Of a stretch of 64,000 bases of DNA, positions 17,401 to 26,400 are shown one piece after another (the first letter of the stretch is position 1; each line of letters opens with the position of its first letter). Position numbers and translations under genes: made by a program. The notes below the pieces were generated by a model. It did not search any database, was not told the DNA's origin, and saw only the letters and a program-made list of their open reading frames with translations. The stretch is from Actinoplanes subtropicus (GTDB taxonomy: Bacteria > Actinomycetota > Actinomycetes > Mycobacteriales > Micromonosporaceae): NCBI RefSeq assembly GCF_000721705.1, contig NZ_JOJL01000025.1:37249-101248 (forward strand), read 5' to 3'.

Positions 17401-17788
17401 CGCCGCCGCGCATGGCCAGCGAGCCGTCCAGCCGGGACAGGACGGCGGTCCAGGAGGCGCCGACGATGCGGCAGTCGTCCAGGGCGAGCTCGCCGCGGTG
17501 CACGTCGACCGCCGCCAGCTTGGGGTCGGGGCTGCTCAACGTGAGGCCGCGCAGCGCCGCGCCGGGGCCGTTGACCACCAGGACACTGCCCTCGGCCACC
17601 CGGACCTCGACCGTGCCCGGGCCGTCCTCGGCGCTGATCGTCACCCGCTTGGTCACGCTGAGCCGCTCGGTGTACTGCCCGGGCTGCACCGTGACGGTCG
17701 CGCCGTTCTCGGCCCGGGCCAGCGCGGACCCGATCGTCGGGTAGGCGCCGGGCGTACCGGGCGCCACCACCAGGACCTGTCGGTTCAC
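14489..17788 (-). CDS. EccA-like AAA ATPase with N-terminal beta-helix
   Basis: The product has 1,099 residues; the GTG at 17788 has GAGG upstream. Residues about 5-500 are a run of short repeats with strand-Gly-strand spacing typical of a right-handed parallel beta-helix (pectate-lyase-like). Residues about 560-800 are a CbxX/CfqX-type AAA domain as in EccA, with Walker A GPPGTGKTT near 604 and Walker B GVLFIDEAY near 664. A second AAA-like domain near 890-1,099 is degenerate: its P-loop reads GRTGNGRH, without the GK[ST], and its Walker B reads LVIDWDG. Mycobacterial EccA is a cytosolic ATPase that handles ESX substrates, but with TPR repeats at the N-terminus; the beta-helix replaces them here. 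It is the last gene of the leftward secretion operon, 13 nt after its neighbour. Confidence 0.8.
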   Translation of the reverse strand: MNRQVLVVAPGTPGAYPTIGSALARAENGATVTVQPGQYTERLSVTKRVTISAEDGPGTVEVRVAEGSVLVVNGPGAALRGLTLSSPDPKLAAVDVHRGELALDDCRIVGASWTAVLSRLDGSLAMRGGEVVNPAGAGIVVTSARPSTVENTTINDVASSAVVVAESGALTLRQARINRPGGNGVGINGNGRCIVDGGQIVEAAKPAVAVEAHGSARISRLSVHDSKSVDLYLRGDGEVAVADSTFTGAAVQSAHISDGCAAVFKDCSFISAGHVAVQIADAKPRFAGCTISETKVGVRAEGASAPAFEGLTVRAAGDRVAVITGGSTGTFTGLTAVDAPGAGIRAEGESQLELSDVRLEVHGAAAVELTGASRATVQDARLSTTEDAALSVTEGSRATLTAVVAAAGGLLVGGESDLTVRDSEVSGARGDGIRVAAGGRLTGGRCRVRGARGHGVAIEAGGRAALTECEVLGSGGDGVHADTGEPVELIRCTVRDSGGVAVFRPETNQLVTEDLDEGAPAVRPGRPATPKQAAPVATPSALEAPAQAEAVALTGSLAELDNMIGLDGVKREITGLINLIKMSQLRKQMGLPMPPMSRHLVFAGPPGTGKTTVARLYGSVLAELGVLSKGHVIEAARADLVGQYIGSTAIKTTELVTKAMGGVLFIDEAYTLTAGTGGSGPDFGQEAIDALMKMMEDHRDELVVVVAGYSDLMEKFLESNPGLASRFTRTIEFPNYTVNELVTITTNLCRKHYYELTDEAVDAVTEYYTRVPKGSTFGNGRVARKLFESMVNNQASRLALAPPTRDTELNRLTAADMAPELSELEALPAGPAGGRPDVATDPRAAIEASRSWRRLGELAGVARARQALGETVLALAAAGPRRPLGKQGNVLLSGRTGNGRHELARLYGETLSELDLVPIGQQIRVALTGDWDVQWPGQARSLVGKALRDAAGGTLVIDWDGDDRSGEVAEALVERLREGGDRPVVVLLGEPARLRDLLAAAPGLTECFPRRCEVADYSDEELAQIAVRYLLDRGHEVPDEVRAAIAGLAKGLAEPTARGAHGLAATLARTAASRTLTTADLSFRVPSDAPLTGGLASVG

Positions 17789-17801
17789 GATTGCCTCACT
17801 C

Positions 17802-20738
17802 TCAGACCAGGCCCGGGAGGGCACCGAAGCGGTCGACCGACGCGGCGCCGACCCGGGCGGTCGGCGGGTGGGTGGTCCAGCTCTCCGCGTACCGTTCGAG
17901 GGAACGGGTGGCCAGCTCGTCGAAGGAGACCCGGTCGCCGCGTACCCGTCCGTCCGATTCGATCTCGTCGGCGGTCAGCTCGCGAATCAGCACCCGGCCG
18001 CGCGTCCCCTCGCCCGGGGCGGCCACGTCGAGCACCTTGAAGCTGGTGCCGGGCAGGAACAGGACACGGTCCTCGGCGCGCTGGTCGCCGTCCGGCTCGA
18101 GCAGCCGGGTGCGGCGCGCGGTCATCGACCAGATCAGCACGTCGGTGTCGCCGGTCAGGTCGGGCGAGGGCTCGGTCAGCGCGCCCAGGAAGCCCCACTC
18201 GGTCAGCAGCCGGCGCCCGGTCAGCAGATCCCAGGCCGCGGCGCTGGGCGTGGCCTGGATGACGGTCGCGCCGCGGTGCGAGGGCAGCCGGCCCAGACCG
18301 GCGGCGACACACCGGGCGAACGGCACGTGCGGGCCCTTGGCCGCGTGCCGCAGCCCGGTGTCGATCGCGGTGCCCTGCGGGGTCAGGTAGAGCCGGACGG
18401 CGACCGAGTCGACCAGGATGTCGTTGCTGTCCCGGGCGTCGGTGCCCTGCAGGCCGGGGTGCTCGGAGAGGATCCGCGAGATGGTGCTGGCGACCGAGTC
18501 GAACTCGCGGTTGAGCGTGCGGCGCAGCCAGGTCCGCTCGTCGTCCAGGGCCTTGCCGCGCAGCACCGCGCTGGCGGCGGGCTGGGGGGTGGGCTGCGGC
18601 TGGGTGATTTCCGTTCGGCTTTCTTCGGTACGCGCGTCCGCGGGCTCGTCGGGTTGTTCCGCCGCCGTCTCGGCCGGCGTTTCCACGGCCGCCGCGACCA
18701 CGATTTCCACCGGCGGCGTGAAGACGGGCTCGGCCGCCAGGTGCTCGACCGGGGCGACCGGCGCGTCGGGCGCGACCGGGGCGTCCGCGGCGGACGCGAA
18801 GGCGGGCTCGGCGGCGGCCGGGACGATGGGGTCGGCATCAACCGGCGGGAAGGCAGGGACTTCGTTCATCGTCGGGGCCGGAACGTCGGACGGCGGAGCC
18901 CAAGGCGAGGCAGGCTCCGCTACCGGCGGGGCAACCATTTCGACGGGCGGCGGCTCGACCGCGGCCGGGTCGGCCGCCCGTTGCAGGGCCGGCGCCAGGG
19001 ACGCCAGCGAGAACGCCATGGTCGGCTCCTCCTCTTCCGGCGGGCCGAAGCGCGGCCGAACGGGCGGCTGGTCTGGCAGCTGAACGGGCGGCTGGTCTGG
19101 CAGCTGAACGGGCGGCTGGGCGGGCAGCTGGGCCGGCGGCTGGGCGGGCAGCTGGGCCGGCGGCTCCGGGATCGGGGGCGATACCGGCGCGGCGGGGATC
19201 GCGACCTGCTCGCCGACCTGGAACTCACCCTCGAGGGCCGCGTCCGGGGCGTACTGCAGCTGCGGGAAGGCCTCGATCTGGTACTGCTGCTGATCCGCCG
19301 CCGGGGCCGCGACCGGCAGCAGCGTCCGCGGCGCCTCGGCCTGATAGACCGGCAGCTCGGCGGTGGTCGAGCGGACCGCCTCGGCGTGCGGCCGGCCGCC
19401 GGCCGTCACCGTCGCCGGAGCGGCGGCCGAGGTGGACGTCTGGTAGCTGTGCCGGCCCCCGGCCAGGTTGCCGTTGCCGGCCTCCGCGATCGCGATCGAG
19501 GCCGGCAGCAGCGCGCTGCGTTCCCGGGTGCGGTCGTCCAGGCGGGCGATGACGTCCTCGGCCAGCGCCCGCATCCGGACCGCCTTGGCCGCGGTGCTGT
19601 CGTCGAAGATCAGGGTGTGGTGCTCGGCGCTGGCCATGGTGGCCCGCACGTGCTCGGCGCCGCGCGGCTCCTCGGCCGGGCGCACCCACAGCCCGGACTG
19701 CACGACCTCGATCACGGCGTCGTTGGCGTACCAGTAGACCAGCGGCGCGATCGGGTCGCCGAGCATGGCCGGCACGCGGTGGCTGAGCACCCGCGGGGTC
19801 TTGGCCGGCTCGCTGGCCCGGGAGCGCGGCTCGTAACCGAGTTCCTTGGCGAAGACCTCCCAGCCGAGCGTGCCGTCGCCGGTCACGGTGTGCATCTGCG
19901 GTCCCTCGGGCGGACCGACCGGGATGCCGGCGAAGCAGATCACCGGCGTACCCAGGAGGTCGGCGATGGTCTGGCCGAGGGCCTCGCCGCGCGGCATCTG
20001 CACCGGGCCGTACTGCACGAAGCGGGCCCGGGCCCGGCTGTCCTCGTCCAGGCCGCGCCAGAAGCGGGCGATGTCGTCCAGCGGCAGCGGCGGCGTGCCC
20101 GGGCAGCCGAGCACGATCGGCAGCTCCTCGACCAGGCAGGGCAGCGACCGGACCAGCCACTGCCAGTGTTTGGTGAGGTTGCCGGCGTCGTGCGTATCGC
20201 GGATCCAGACGCCGCCCGGGAGCGGCTCGGCCACCCCGGCCGAGCTCGTCATGACCAGGTCGGCCGCGGCGGCGTCCCACTCCGGGCGGGGGAACCGCTT
20301 GGCGTCCCAGGACGGCGACTTGCCCGGGCGGTACCGGACCCAGCCGGTGCCCTTGACGTTGCCGTCGTGCACGAACAGCAGCCCGGCCGCGCCGCGGATG
20401 AGATAGCCGTACGGGGCCAGCACCGAGCGGTTGAGCCGGTCGGACAGCCACTGCCCGGCCAGCACCGCGGTCTCCTGGCGCGGGCCGCAGACCACCAGCC
20501 GGATGCCCTTGCGCCGCTTGGTCATCGCGCCGGCCACCGATTCCCAGATGCCGACCGGCATGTCGCCGTGCAGGTCGAGGACGACCACGTCGTTCTCGGC
20601 GTCCTGGTGCACGGCCAGGGCCAGCGCTTGCGCCTCGGCGCTGATGTGGTCGTCGGTGTGCAGGACGGTGGCGTTCCCGACGATGTGCCGGGTGACCAGG
20701 TCGTCGCCGGTGCGGCGGCGGCCGAGCGGTGATCTCAT
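17802..20738 (-). CDS. T7SS-operon protein with His-Gly/Cys N-domain and degenerate ART-like C-domain
   Basis: The 978-residue protein starts at ATG 20738, two bases after the eccB stop and behind GGAGGG. No named family is recognised with confidence. The N-terminal region contains VVVLDLHGD (His57-Gly58) and IRLVVCG (Cys84) followed by a LAxxL helix and an AP.G segment. This is the same order as the caspase-like domains of the giant protein at 33782. The middle (about 480-800) is Pro/Ala/Glu-rich, with PAQLPAQPP-type repeats. The C-terminal 150 residues resemble an ADP-ribosyltransferase fold, ending in EDRVLFLPGTSFKVL. This corresponds to the ExE-LLPGATF motif, but the second Glu is Arg, so catalysis is unlikely. 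Its place between eccB and the eccA-like gene suggests a cytosolic accessory or adaptor role. This is inference. Confidence 0.65.
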   Translation of the reverse strand: MRSPLGRRRTGDDLVTRHIVGNATVLHTDDHISAEAQALALAVHQDAENDVVVLDLHGDMPVGIWESVAGAMTKRRKGIRLVVCGPRQETAVLAGQWLSDRLNRSVLAPYGYLIRGAAGLLFVHDGNVKGTGWVRYRPGKSPSWDAKRFPRPEWDAAAADLVMTSSAGVAEPLPGGVWIRDTHDAGNLTKHWQWLVRSLPCLVEELPIVLGCPGTPPLPLDDIARFWRGLDEDSRARARFVQYGPVQMPRGEALGQTIADLLGTPVICFAGIPVGPPEGPQMHTVTGDGTLGWEVFAKELGYEPRSRASEPAKTPRVLSHRVPAMLGDPIAPLVYWYANDAVIEVVQSGLWVRPAEEPRGAEHVRATMASAEHHTLIFDDSTAAKAVRMRALAEDVIARLDDRTRERSALLPASIAIAEAGNGNLAGGRHSYQTSTSAAAPATVTAGGRPHAEAVRSTTAELPVYQAEAPRTLLPVAAPAADQQQYQIEAFPQLQYAPDAALEGEFQVGEQVAIPAAPVSPPIPEPPAQLPAQPPAQLPAQPPVQLPDQPPVQLPDQPPVRPRFGPPEEEEPTMAFSLASLAPALQRAADPAAVEPPPVEMVAPPVAEPASPWAPPSDVPAPTMNEVPAFPPVDADPIVPAAAEPAFASAADAPVAPDAPVAPVEHLAAEPVFTPPVEIVVAAAVETPAETAAEQPDEPADARTEESRTEITQPQPTPQPAASAVLRGKALDDERTWLRRTLNREFDSVASTISRILSEHPGLQGTDARDSNDILVDSVAVRLYLTPQGTAIDTGLRHAAKGPHVPFARCVAAGLGRLPSHRGATVIQATPSAAAWDLLTGRRLLTEWGFLGALTEPSPDLTGDTDVLIWSMTARRTRLLEPDGDQRAEDRVLFLPGTSFKVLDVAAPGEGTRGRVLIRELTADEIESDGRVRGDRVSFDELATRSLERYAESWTTHPPTARVGAASVDRFGALPGLV

Positions 20739-20740
20739 GG

Positions 20741-22060
20741 TCAACCCTCCAGATTGGTGGTCACGGCGGCACGGCTGAGCGCGGGTCCGGACTTGACTTC
20801 GTCGAGGAACGCGGCCGGGAACGGGACTTCCGGGCCACCCAGACCGAGCGACGAGAGCGCGTTGTCGGCGCTGACGTCGTACTTGATCCCGTCGTCGGTG
20901 ATGAGGAACGGCACCGGGGTGCCGCTGTTCGAGGCGAGCGGGACGGCGTACGCGATCATGCCGGTCCCGGCCTTGACCACCGCCACCGGTGCGCCCGGGG
21001 AATACCCGCGCCGGCCGAGAACGACCTCGCTGCGGACCGACTTGGCGCCGCTCGGCGACTGACGCAGGCAGAGCGAGAGGCCGGCCGGGTCGCGGTACTT
21101 GGCCGAGGCGAGCGCGGGCAGGAACGAGGCGAGCGAGTGGTCGGGCGAGAGCCGCGCGCCCACGAGGTTGCCGGCGGTCAGCGTCACCGGGTCCTTGCCG
21201 ACCGCGTGCAGCAGCGTGAACGCGGTCTGGTCGACCGGCGCCAGGCCGTCCTCGAGCAGCGCGAACCGCTGCTCGGTGCCGTCCTGGACGAACAACTGCC
21301 CGATCTTGTACGGGTGCCCCGCCACGGTCGGCCCGTCCTCGCCGAGCCGCTTGATCGGGGGCAGCCCGATCGGGTCGCCCTGGGGCACCTGGTCCAGCCA
21401 GTCCGACGGGGCGTCCGGCGGCTGGGCGGCGGTGGCGCCCAGCGTGATCGGCACCGCCGCCGAGGTCACCTCGTGCCTCTGGTTCTGCCACAGCAGGTAG
21501 GTCTTGCCGTTGTGGGCGACCAGGCTGAACTCATTGCCACCCAGCGGCAGCGCGGGGGCGGTCGGATCCAGATCCAGCCGTACGCCGTGCGCCGCCCCCG
21601 GCGAGAGACACGCCAGCCACGGCCCGGCCAGGAGGCTGCCGGCCGCGGGCAGCACCTGCGGCGCCGCGGACAGCCCGATCGACGAGCCGTGCGGAACGCC
21701 CTTCAGCGACTCCCGGGAGACCAGCTTGATGCTCGAGCCCGGGCCCTCCAGCAGCATTGCCGAGGCGAGGTTGCGGGTCTGATGCAGCGCGCCGCCCAGG
21801 TAGACGTACCGGTTGCCGGTCTCCTTCTCCACGATGATCACGCCCGGGCTGCGCCAGGTGGTGTTGCCGCCCGGCTTGAGCCAGCCGTAGACCAGGAACC
21901 CGGCCATCACCAGGATCGCGATGACGATCCCGGTGAGCAGGCCCACGATCGGCCGCTGGAACGGGTTGTCGGCGCTCGTCGTCTCGCCGATGACCAGGGC
22001 GTTGCTCATCCGGGTCATCTGGAACTGGTGCGCGTGGACGTGGTCGCGCTGGGTCTGCAT
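20741..22060 (-). CDS. eccB: Type VII secretion protein EccB
   Basis: The product has 439 residues. The N-terminus, MQTQRDHVHAHQFQMTRMSNALV, is the conserved cytosolic EccB start. One membrane helix follows at about 38-60 (IVGLLTGIVIAILVMAGFLV), then a large extracytoplasmic domain of beta-rich repeats (VLGRRGYSPGAPVAVVKAG near the end). EccB is part of the ESX membrane core with EccC, EccD and, in mycobacteria, EccE. The gene lies 9 nt after eccD and 2 nt before the 978-aa gene. Confidence 0.92.
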   Translation of the reverse strand: MQTQRDHVHAHQFQMTRMSNALVIGETTSADNPFQRPIVGLLTGIVIAILVMAGFLVYGWLKPGGNTTWRSPGVIIVEKETGNRYVYLGGALHQTRNLASAMLLEGPGSSIKLVSRESLKGVPHGSSIGLSAAPQVLPAAGSLLAGPWLACLSPGAAHGVRLDLDPTAPALPLGGNEFSLVAHNGKTYLLWQNQRHEVTSAAVPITLGATAAQPPDAPSDWLDQVPQGDPIGLPPIKRLGEDGPTVAGHPYKIGQLFVQDGTEQRFALLEDGLAPVDQTAFTLLHAVGKDPVTLTAGNLVGARLSPDHSLASFLPALASAKYRDPAGLSLCLRQSPSGAKSVRSEVVLGRRGYSPGAPVAVVKAGTGMIAYAVPLASNSGTPVPFLITDDGIKYDVSADNALSSLGLGGPEVPFPAAFLDEVKSGPALSRAAVTTNLEG

Positions 22061-22069
22061 CGGGCGCCC

Positions 22070-23467
22070 CTAACCGAACAACCCGCGGGCCCAGCTGTAC
22101 GCGCTGAGCAGTTCGAGCACGAGCGGGATCACGGCCAGGCCGGTGACCACGTCGAACACGGTGGCCAGGAACTCCCAGATCGGCAGCAGCCGGCGCGGCC
22201 ACGGCCGGACGGCCGCCATCACCATCACCCCGAGCAGCACGATCAGGCCGGCCAGCAGGCTCACCCGCTCGGTGTCGCCGGCGGCGTGCGAGGCCGAGAC
22301 GAGCACCATGAGGAAGCCGATGGCGCCGGCCGCGGCCAGAGCGACCCGCTGGGCGACCCCGTAGAACGCCCGGGACCGCAGCGCCAGCGCGCTCGACAGC
22401 ACGATCACCGTGGTGTACCCGGGCCAGCCGTCCGCCCGCATGATCTCCGACATCAGGTACGGCATCAGCAGGCACACGCTGACCACGGCGGCGGTCAGGT
22501 AGTTGTCCGCCTCGGCGGTCTGCTCGGCCAGCTCGGCGGCCGGCCGCGGCTGGTTGTCGAACTGCAGCTCCTCGCCGGTCTTCGGCAGCTGCAGGCCGCG
22601 CAGCCGGGCCAGCCGCAGCGCGGCCTTGGGCGAGAACACGATGAGCGCGAACCCGGCCGCGGCCAGGCACCCGGCCACCGCCTGCCGGGACATCCCGACG
22701 TGGGTGCGCAGCCACAGCATGCTCAGCGCGGCGAGCGCGATCACGGCGATGACCAGCAGCGGCTGGTGGATGAAGCGCCGGGCCCAGAGCCGGGCGCTGA
22801 CCAGCAGCAGCGCGGCCGCGCCGAAGGTCGCGCCGGCCCCGACGCCGAGCGACGTGGTGGTCAGCACTAGCCGGCCCGGCGCCCCGTCGGCCAGGTCGGT
22901 GGCGGCCAGCCCGGTCAGCAGCGCGCCGCCGAGCCCGAAGGTGAGCGACAGTGGACGGTCGCCGGCGAGCCGGGCGACCAGGACCGCGGCGAGCAGCAGG
23001 CCGCCGCCGACGGTGAAGCCGCCGACCCCGGTCAGCACGGTGGCCGCGCGATCGGTCAGCGCGTACGCGAAGAACAGCAGCGTCACCGCGGTGAGCACGA
23101 GGAACAGCGGCCGGCGGTACTCCGGCTGCCAGCGGTCGCCGCGCCGGTTGACCGTCGTGGCGATGCCGTCGGCCAGGTCGTCGAAGTCCAGCTCGGGCAG
23201 CGCGTCCTCGACCCGGCGCAGGTAGAGCTCCTCGCCCTCCAGCCAGTCCAGCGAATCCGGCGTGCCGTTCGGATCGAACGGCTGCTCGCCGAGGCGTTGC
23301 AGCGCCCAGCCGCCGGCGTTCGGGGCGGCGCCGGCGTCCGGCTTCTCCAGATTGGCCAGCAGCACCGGCATGAGCTGGGAGACGGTGACCGTGGCCGGCA
23401 CGGCCAGGTCGATCCGCCGGGCCGAACCCACCACCGTGACCCGGCAGACGTCGGTCGTGGTGGTCAT
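22070..23467 (-). CDS. eccD: Type VII secretion integral membrane protein EccD
   Basis: The protein has 465 residues. Residues 1-95 form the ubiquitin-like domain (VCRVTVVGSARRIDLAVPATVTVSQLMP). Residues about 118-465 form about eleven membrane helices, as in EccD, which builds the membrane vestibule of the ESX complex. The ATG overlaps the eccC stop codon by four bases (ATGA, 23464-23467), so the two are translationally coupled. Confidence 0.93.
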   Translation of the reverse strand: MTTTTDVCRVTVVGSARRIDLAVPATVTVSQLMPVLLANLEKPDAGAAPNAGGWALQRLGEQPFDPNGTPDSLDWLEGEELYLRRVEDALPELDFDDLADGIATTVNRRGDRWQPEYRRPLFLVLTAVTLLFFAYALTDRAATVLTGVGGFTVGGGLLLAAVLVARLAGDRPLSLTFGLGGALLTGLAATDLADGAPGRLVLTTTSLGVGAGATFGAAALLLVSARLWARRFIHQPLLVIAVIALAALSMLWLRTHVGMSRQAVAGCLAAAGFALIVFSPKAALRLARLRGLQLPKTGEELQFDNQPRPAAELAEQTAEADNYLTAAVVSVCLLMPYLMSEIMRADGWPGYTTVIVLSSALALRSRAFYGVAQRVALAAAGAIGFLMVLVSASHAAGDTERVSLLAGLIVLLGVMVMAAVRPWPRRLLPIWEFLATVFDVVTGLAVIPLVLELLSAYSWARGLFG

Positions 23468-26400
23468 GCGTTCACCTCCGCCGGCTCGCCGACCGGCACC
23501 ATGCCGGTCTGGATCAGTTGCACGCTGCGGCGGGTCACCAGTTGGGCCCGCCCGGCCGGGAGCTTGGCCGGCTTGGCCTCGCCGAGGAACTTGCCCTCCT
23601 CCTTGGGGTAGGAGAGCAGGACGCCGGGATTACCCAGCTCCCACAGCCGGCGCAGGACCGGGTCCATCATCGCCCGCATGGCGCCCGAGACACTACGCGC
23701 GATGATCAAGTGCATGCCGATGTAGGCGCCCTGGGCCATCAGCGGCATCAGCGGGTCCAGCACCGAGCCCAGCGACTTGCCCAGCAGCTCGTAGTCGTCC
23801 ACCACGACGAACAGCTCGGGGCCGCTCCACCAGTCCCGCTTGCGCAGCCGGTCGGAGGTGACCTCCTGGCCCGGGATGCGCTTGTTCATCGACACCGCGG
23901 TCTGTGCGGCCAGCGTGCCGAGGTCCTCGGAGGTCACCGCGTACCCGACCCGGTACTCGGCCGGGATGGCGTTGTCCAGGTCGCGCCGGGAGTCGCCGAT
24001 CACCACCTTGGCCTCGTCCGGACCGTACCGCTGGGTGATCTGCCGCAGGATGAGCCGGAGCACGTTGGTCTTGCCGGTCTCGTTGTCACCCATCACCAGC
24101 AGGTGCGGGGTGGCCATGAAGTCGTGCCAGACCGGGCCGAGGCGCTGCTCGTCCAGGCCCAGGCAGAACCGCAGCGGCTGCTCCGGCCGGGGCAGCTGGG
24201 CGGCCGGCAACTGAACCGGCAGCATCCGGACCGGGGGCGCGACCGGGCCCGGCCAGAACATCCGGATCTCCTCGATCAGGCCCTTGGTCGCCTCGGTGAG
24301 GTCGGCGGTGCTGGTACGGCCGTCCAGCCGGGGCAGGCCGGACAGGAAGTGCATGCCCTGCGAAGTCATGCCCCGGCCGGGCTGGTGCGGCACCAGCGCC
24401 GCCTTGCGGGAGCCGATCTCGGACTCCATCGCGTCGCCGAGGCGCAGCTCGAGCTTGGTGCCGAGCAGGTCGCGCAGCCACGTCCGGATCTCCGACCAGC
24501 GGTTGGCCGTGATCATCACGTGGATGCCGAAGGACAGGCCACGGGCCGCCATCTCGTTGATCTTCGGCTCCAGGTCGGTGAAGTCCTGCTTCAGCGTGAA
24601 CCAGCCGTCCACGATGAGGAACACGTGCCCGTGCGCGTCGCGTACCTCGCCGCGGTCGCGGGCGGCCAGGTAGCTGGTGATCGAGTCGTAGCCGCGCTCG
24701 GCGAACACCGCCTCCCGGTGCTCCATCACCTGGCGTACCTCCTCGATGGTGCGCACCACGCGGTCACGCTCCATCCGGGTGGCCACCGAACCCACGTGCG
24801 GCAGGCCGGTCAGGGCCATGATGCCGCCGCCGCCGAAGTCCAGGCCGTAGAACTGCACCTGCTCCGGGGTGTTGGTCAGGGCGAGCGCCAGCACGAGCGT
24901 CCGGACCAGGGTGGACTTGCCGCTCTGCGGGGCGCCGGCGATGCCCACGTGGCCGTCGGCCGCCGACAGGTCGGCCTGCAAAAGCTCACGGATCTGCTCG
25001 TACGGGCGGTCCACCACGCCCACCGGAACCCGCAGCCGCCCGCGCAGCGCCGGATTCTCCACGATCATGCCGAGCTCGGGGTCCGGGATGACGCTGGGCA
25101 GCAGCGAGTCCAGGCCGGGCGACTCGGACAGCGGCGGCAACCACACCTGCCGGGCCGGCGGGCCGGAGCCGACGAGCCGGTCGATGAGCACGTCCATCAG
25201 GCGGTCCTCGTCGGCCTCGCCGGTCTCGTCGGCGGACGCCGCGGCGGGCCCGGCATCCGGTGCCGGGGTGACCGCCCGGGGCAGCTCGCGGGTGGTGAAC
25301 GCGACGACGTCGGAGATGATCCCGGCGTCGTCGTCGGCCGCGGCGCCGCGGCCGCCGGTGCGCTTGTACGGCCCCGACACGTACGCACTCTTGAATCGCA
25401 CCAGGTTGGAGATGTCCAGCTTGAGGTAGCCGTTGCCGGGCTCGGACGGCAGCTCGTAGGCGGCACCGACGCCGATCACCGAGCGCGACTCCATCGAGGA
25501 GAAGGTGCGCAGCGCGATCCGGTACGACAGGTGGCCCTCGACCCGGCTGATCCGGCCCTCGTCGAGGCGCTGCGAGGCGAGCAGCAGGTGTACGCCGAGC
25601 GACCGGCCGAGCCGGCCGACCGAGACGAACAGGTCCATGAACTCGGCCTTGCTCGACAGCAGCTCGCTGAACTCGTCCACGATCAGCAGCAGCACCGGGA
25701 ACGGGGTGAGCGGGGCGCCGGCCGCGCGCGCCTTCTCGTACTCGAACAGCGACGCGTACCCGGAGGCGCGCAGCAGCTCCTGGCGGCGGTTCATCTCGCC
25801 GTTCAGCGCGTCCTGCATGCGGTCGACCAGGGGCAGCTCGTCGGCCAGGTTGGTGATGACGGCCGAGGTGTGCGGCAGCTTGTCCATGCCGAGGAAGGTG
25901 GCGCCGCCCTTGAAGTCGACCAGCACCAGATTGAGGATCTCCGAGGAGTGCGTGGCGGCGAGGGCGCAGACGAGCGTACGCAACAACTCGCTCTTGCCCG
26001 AACCGGTGGCGCCGATGATCAGCCCGTGCGGGCCCATGCCGCCCTGCGCCGCCTCCTTGAGGTCCAGCTCGACGACCTCGCCCTCCTCGGTGATGCCGAT
26101 CGGCACGCTCAGCCGCGCCCGCTGCGCCTGCCGCGGGCGCCAAGCGCCGTTCACGTCGAAGGTGTACGCGTCCCGGATGCCGAGCAGCGTGGTCAGCTCG
26201 AAGTCGGACTCCAGCGGCTCGTCGGCCACCTCGAGCGTGCTCGCCGTCCGCTTCGGGGCCAGGATCCGGGCCAGCGTCTCGGCCTCCCGCTCGGTCAGGT
26301 CGTCGCGCTCGGCCTCGCCGGTGCGCTCGCCGACCGGGAACTCGATCCGCTTGTCCTCGACGGTCAGCCGCAGCACCTTCGGGCCGCCGGGCAGCCGGCC

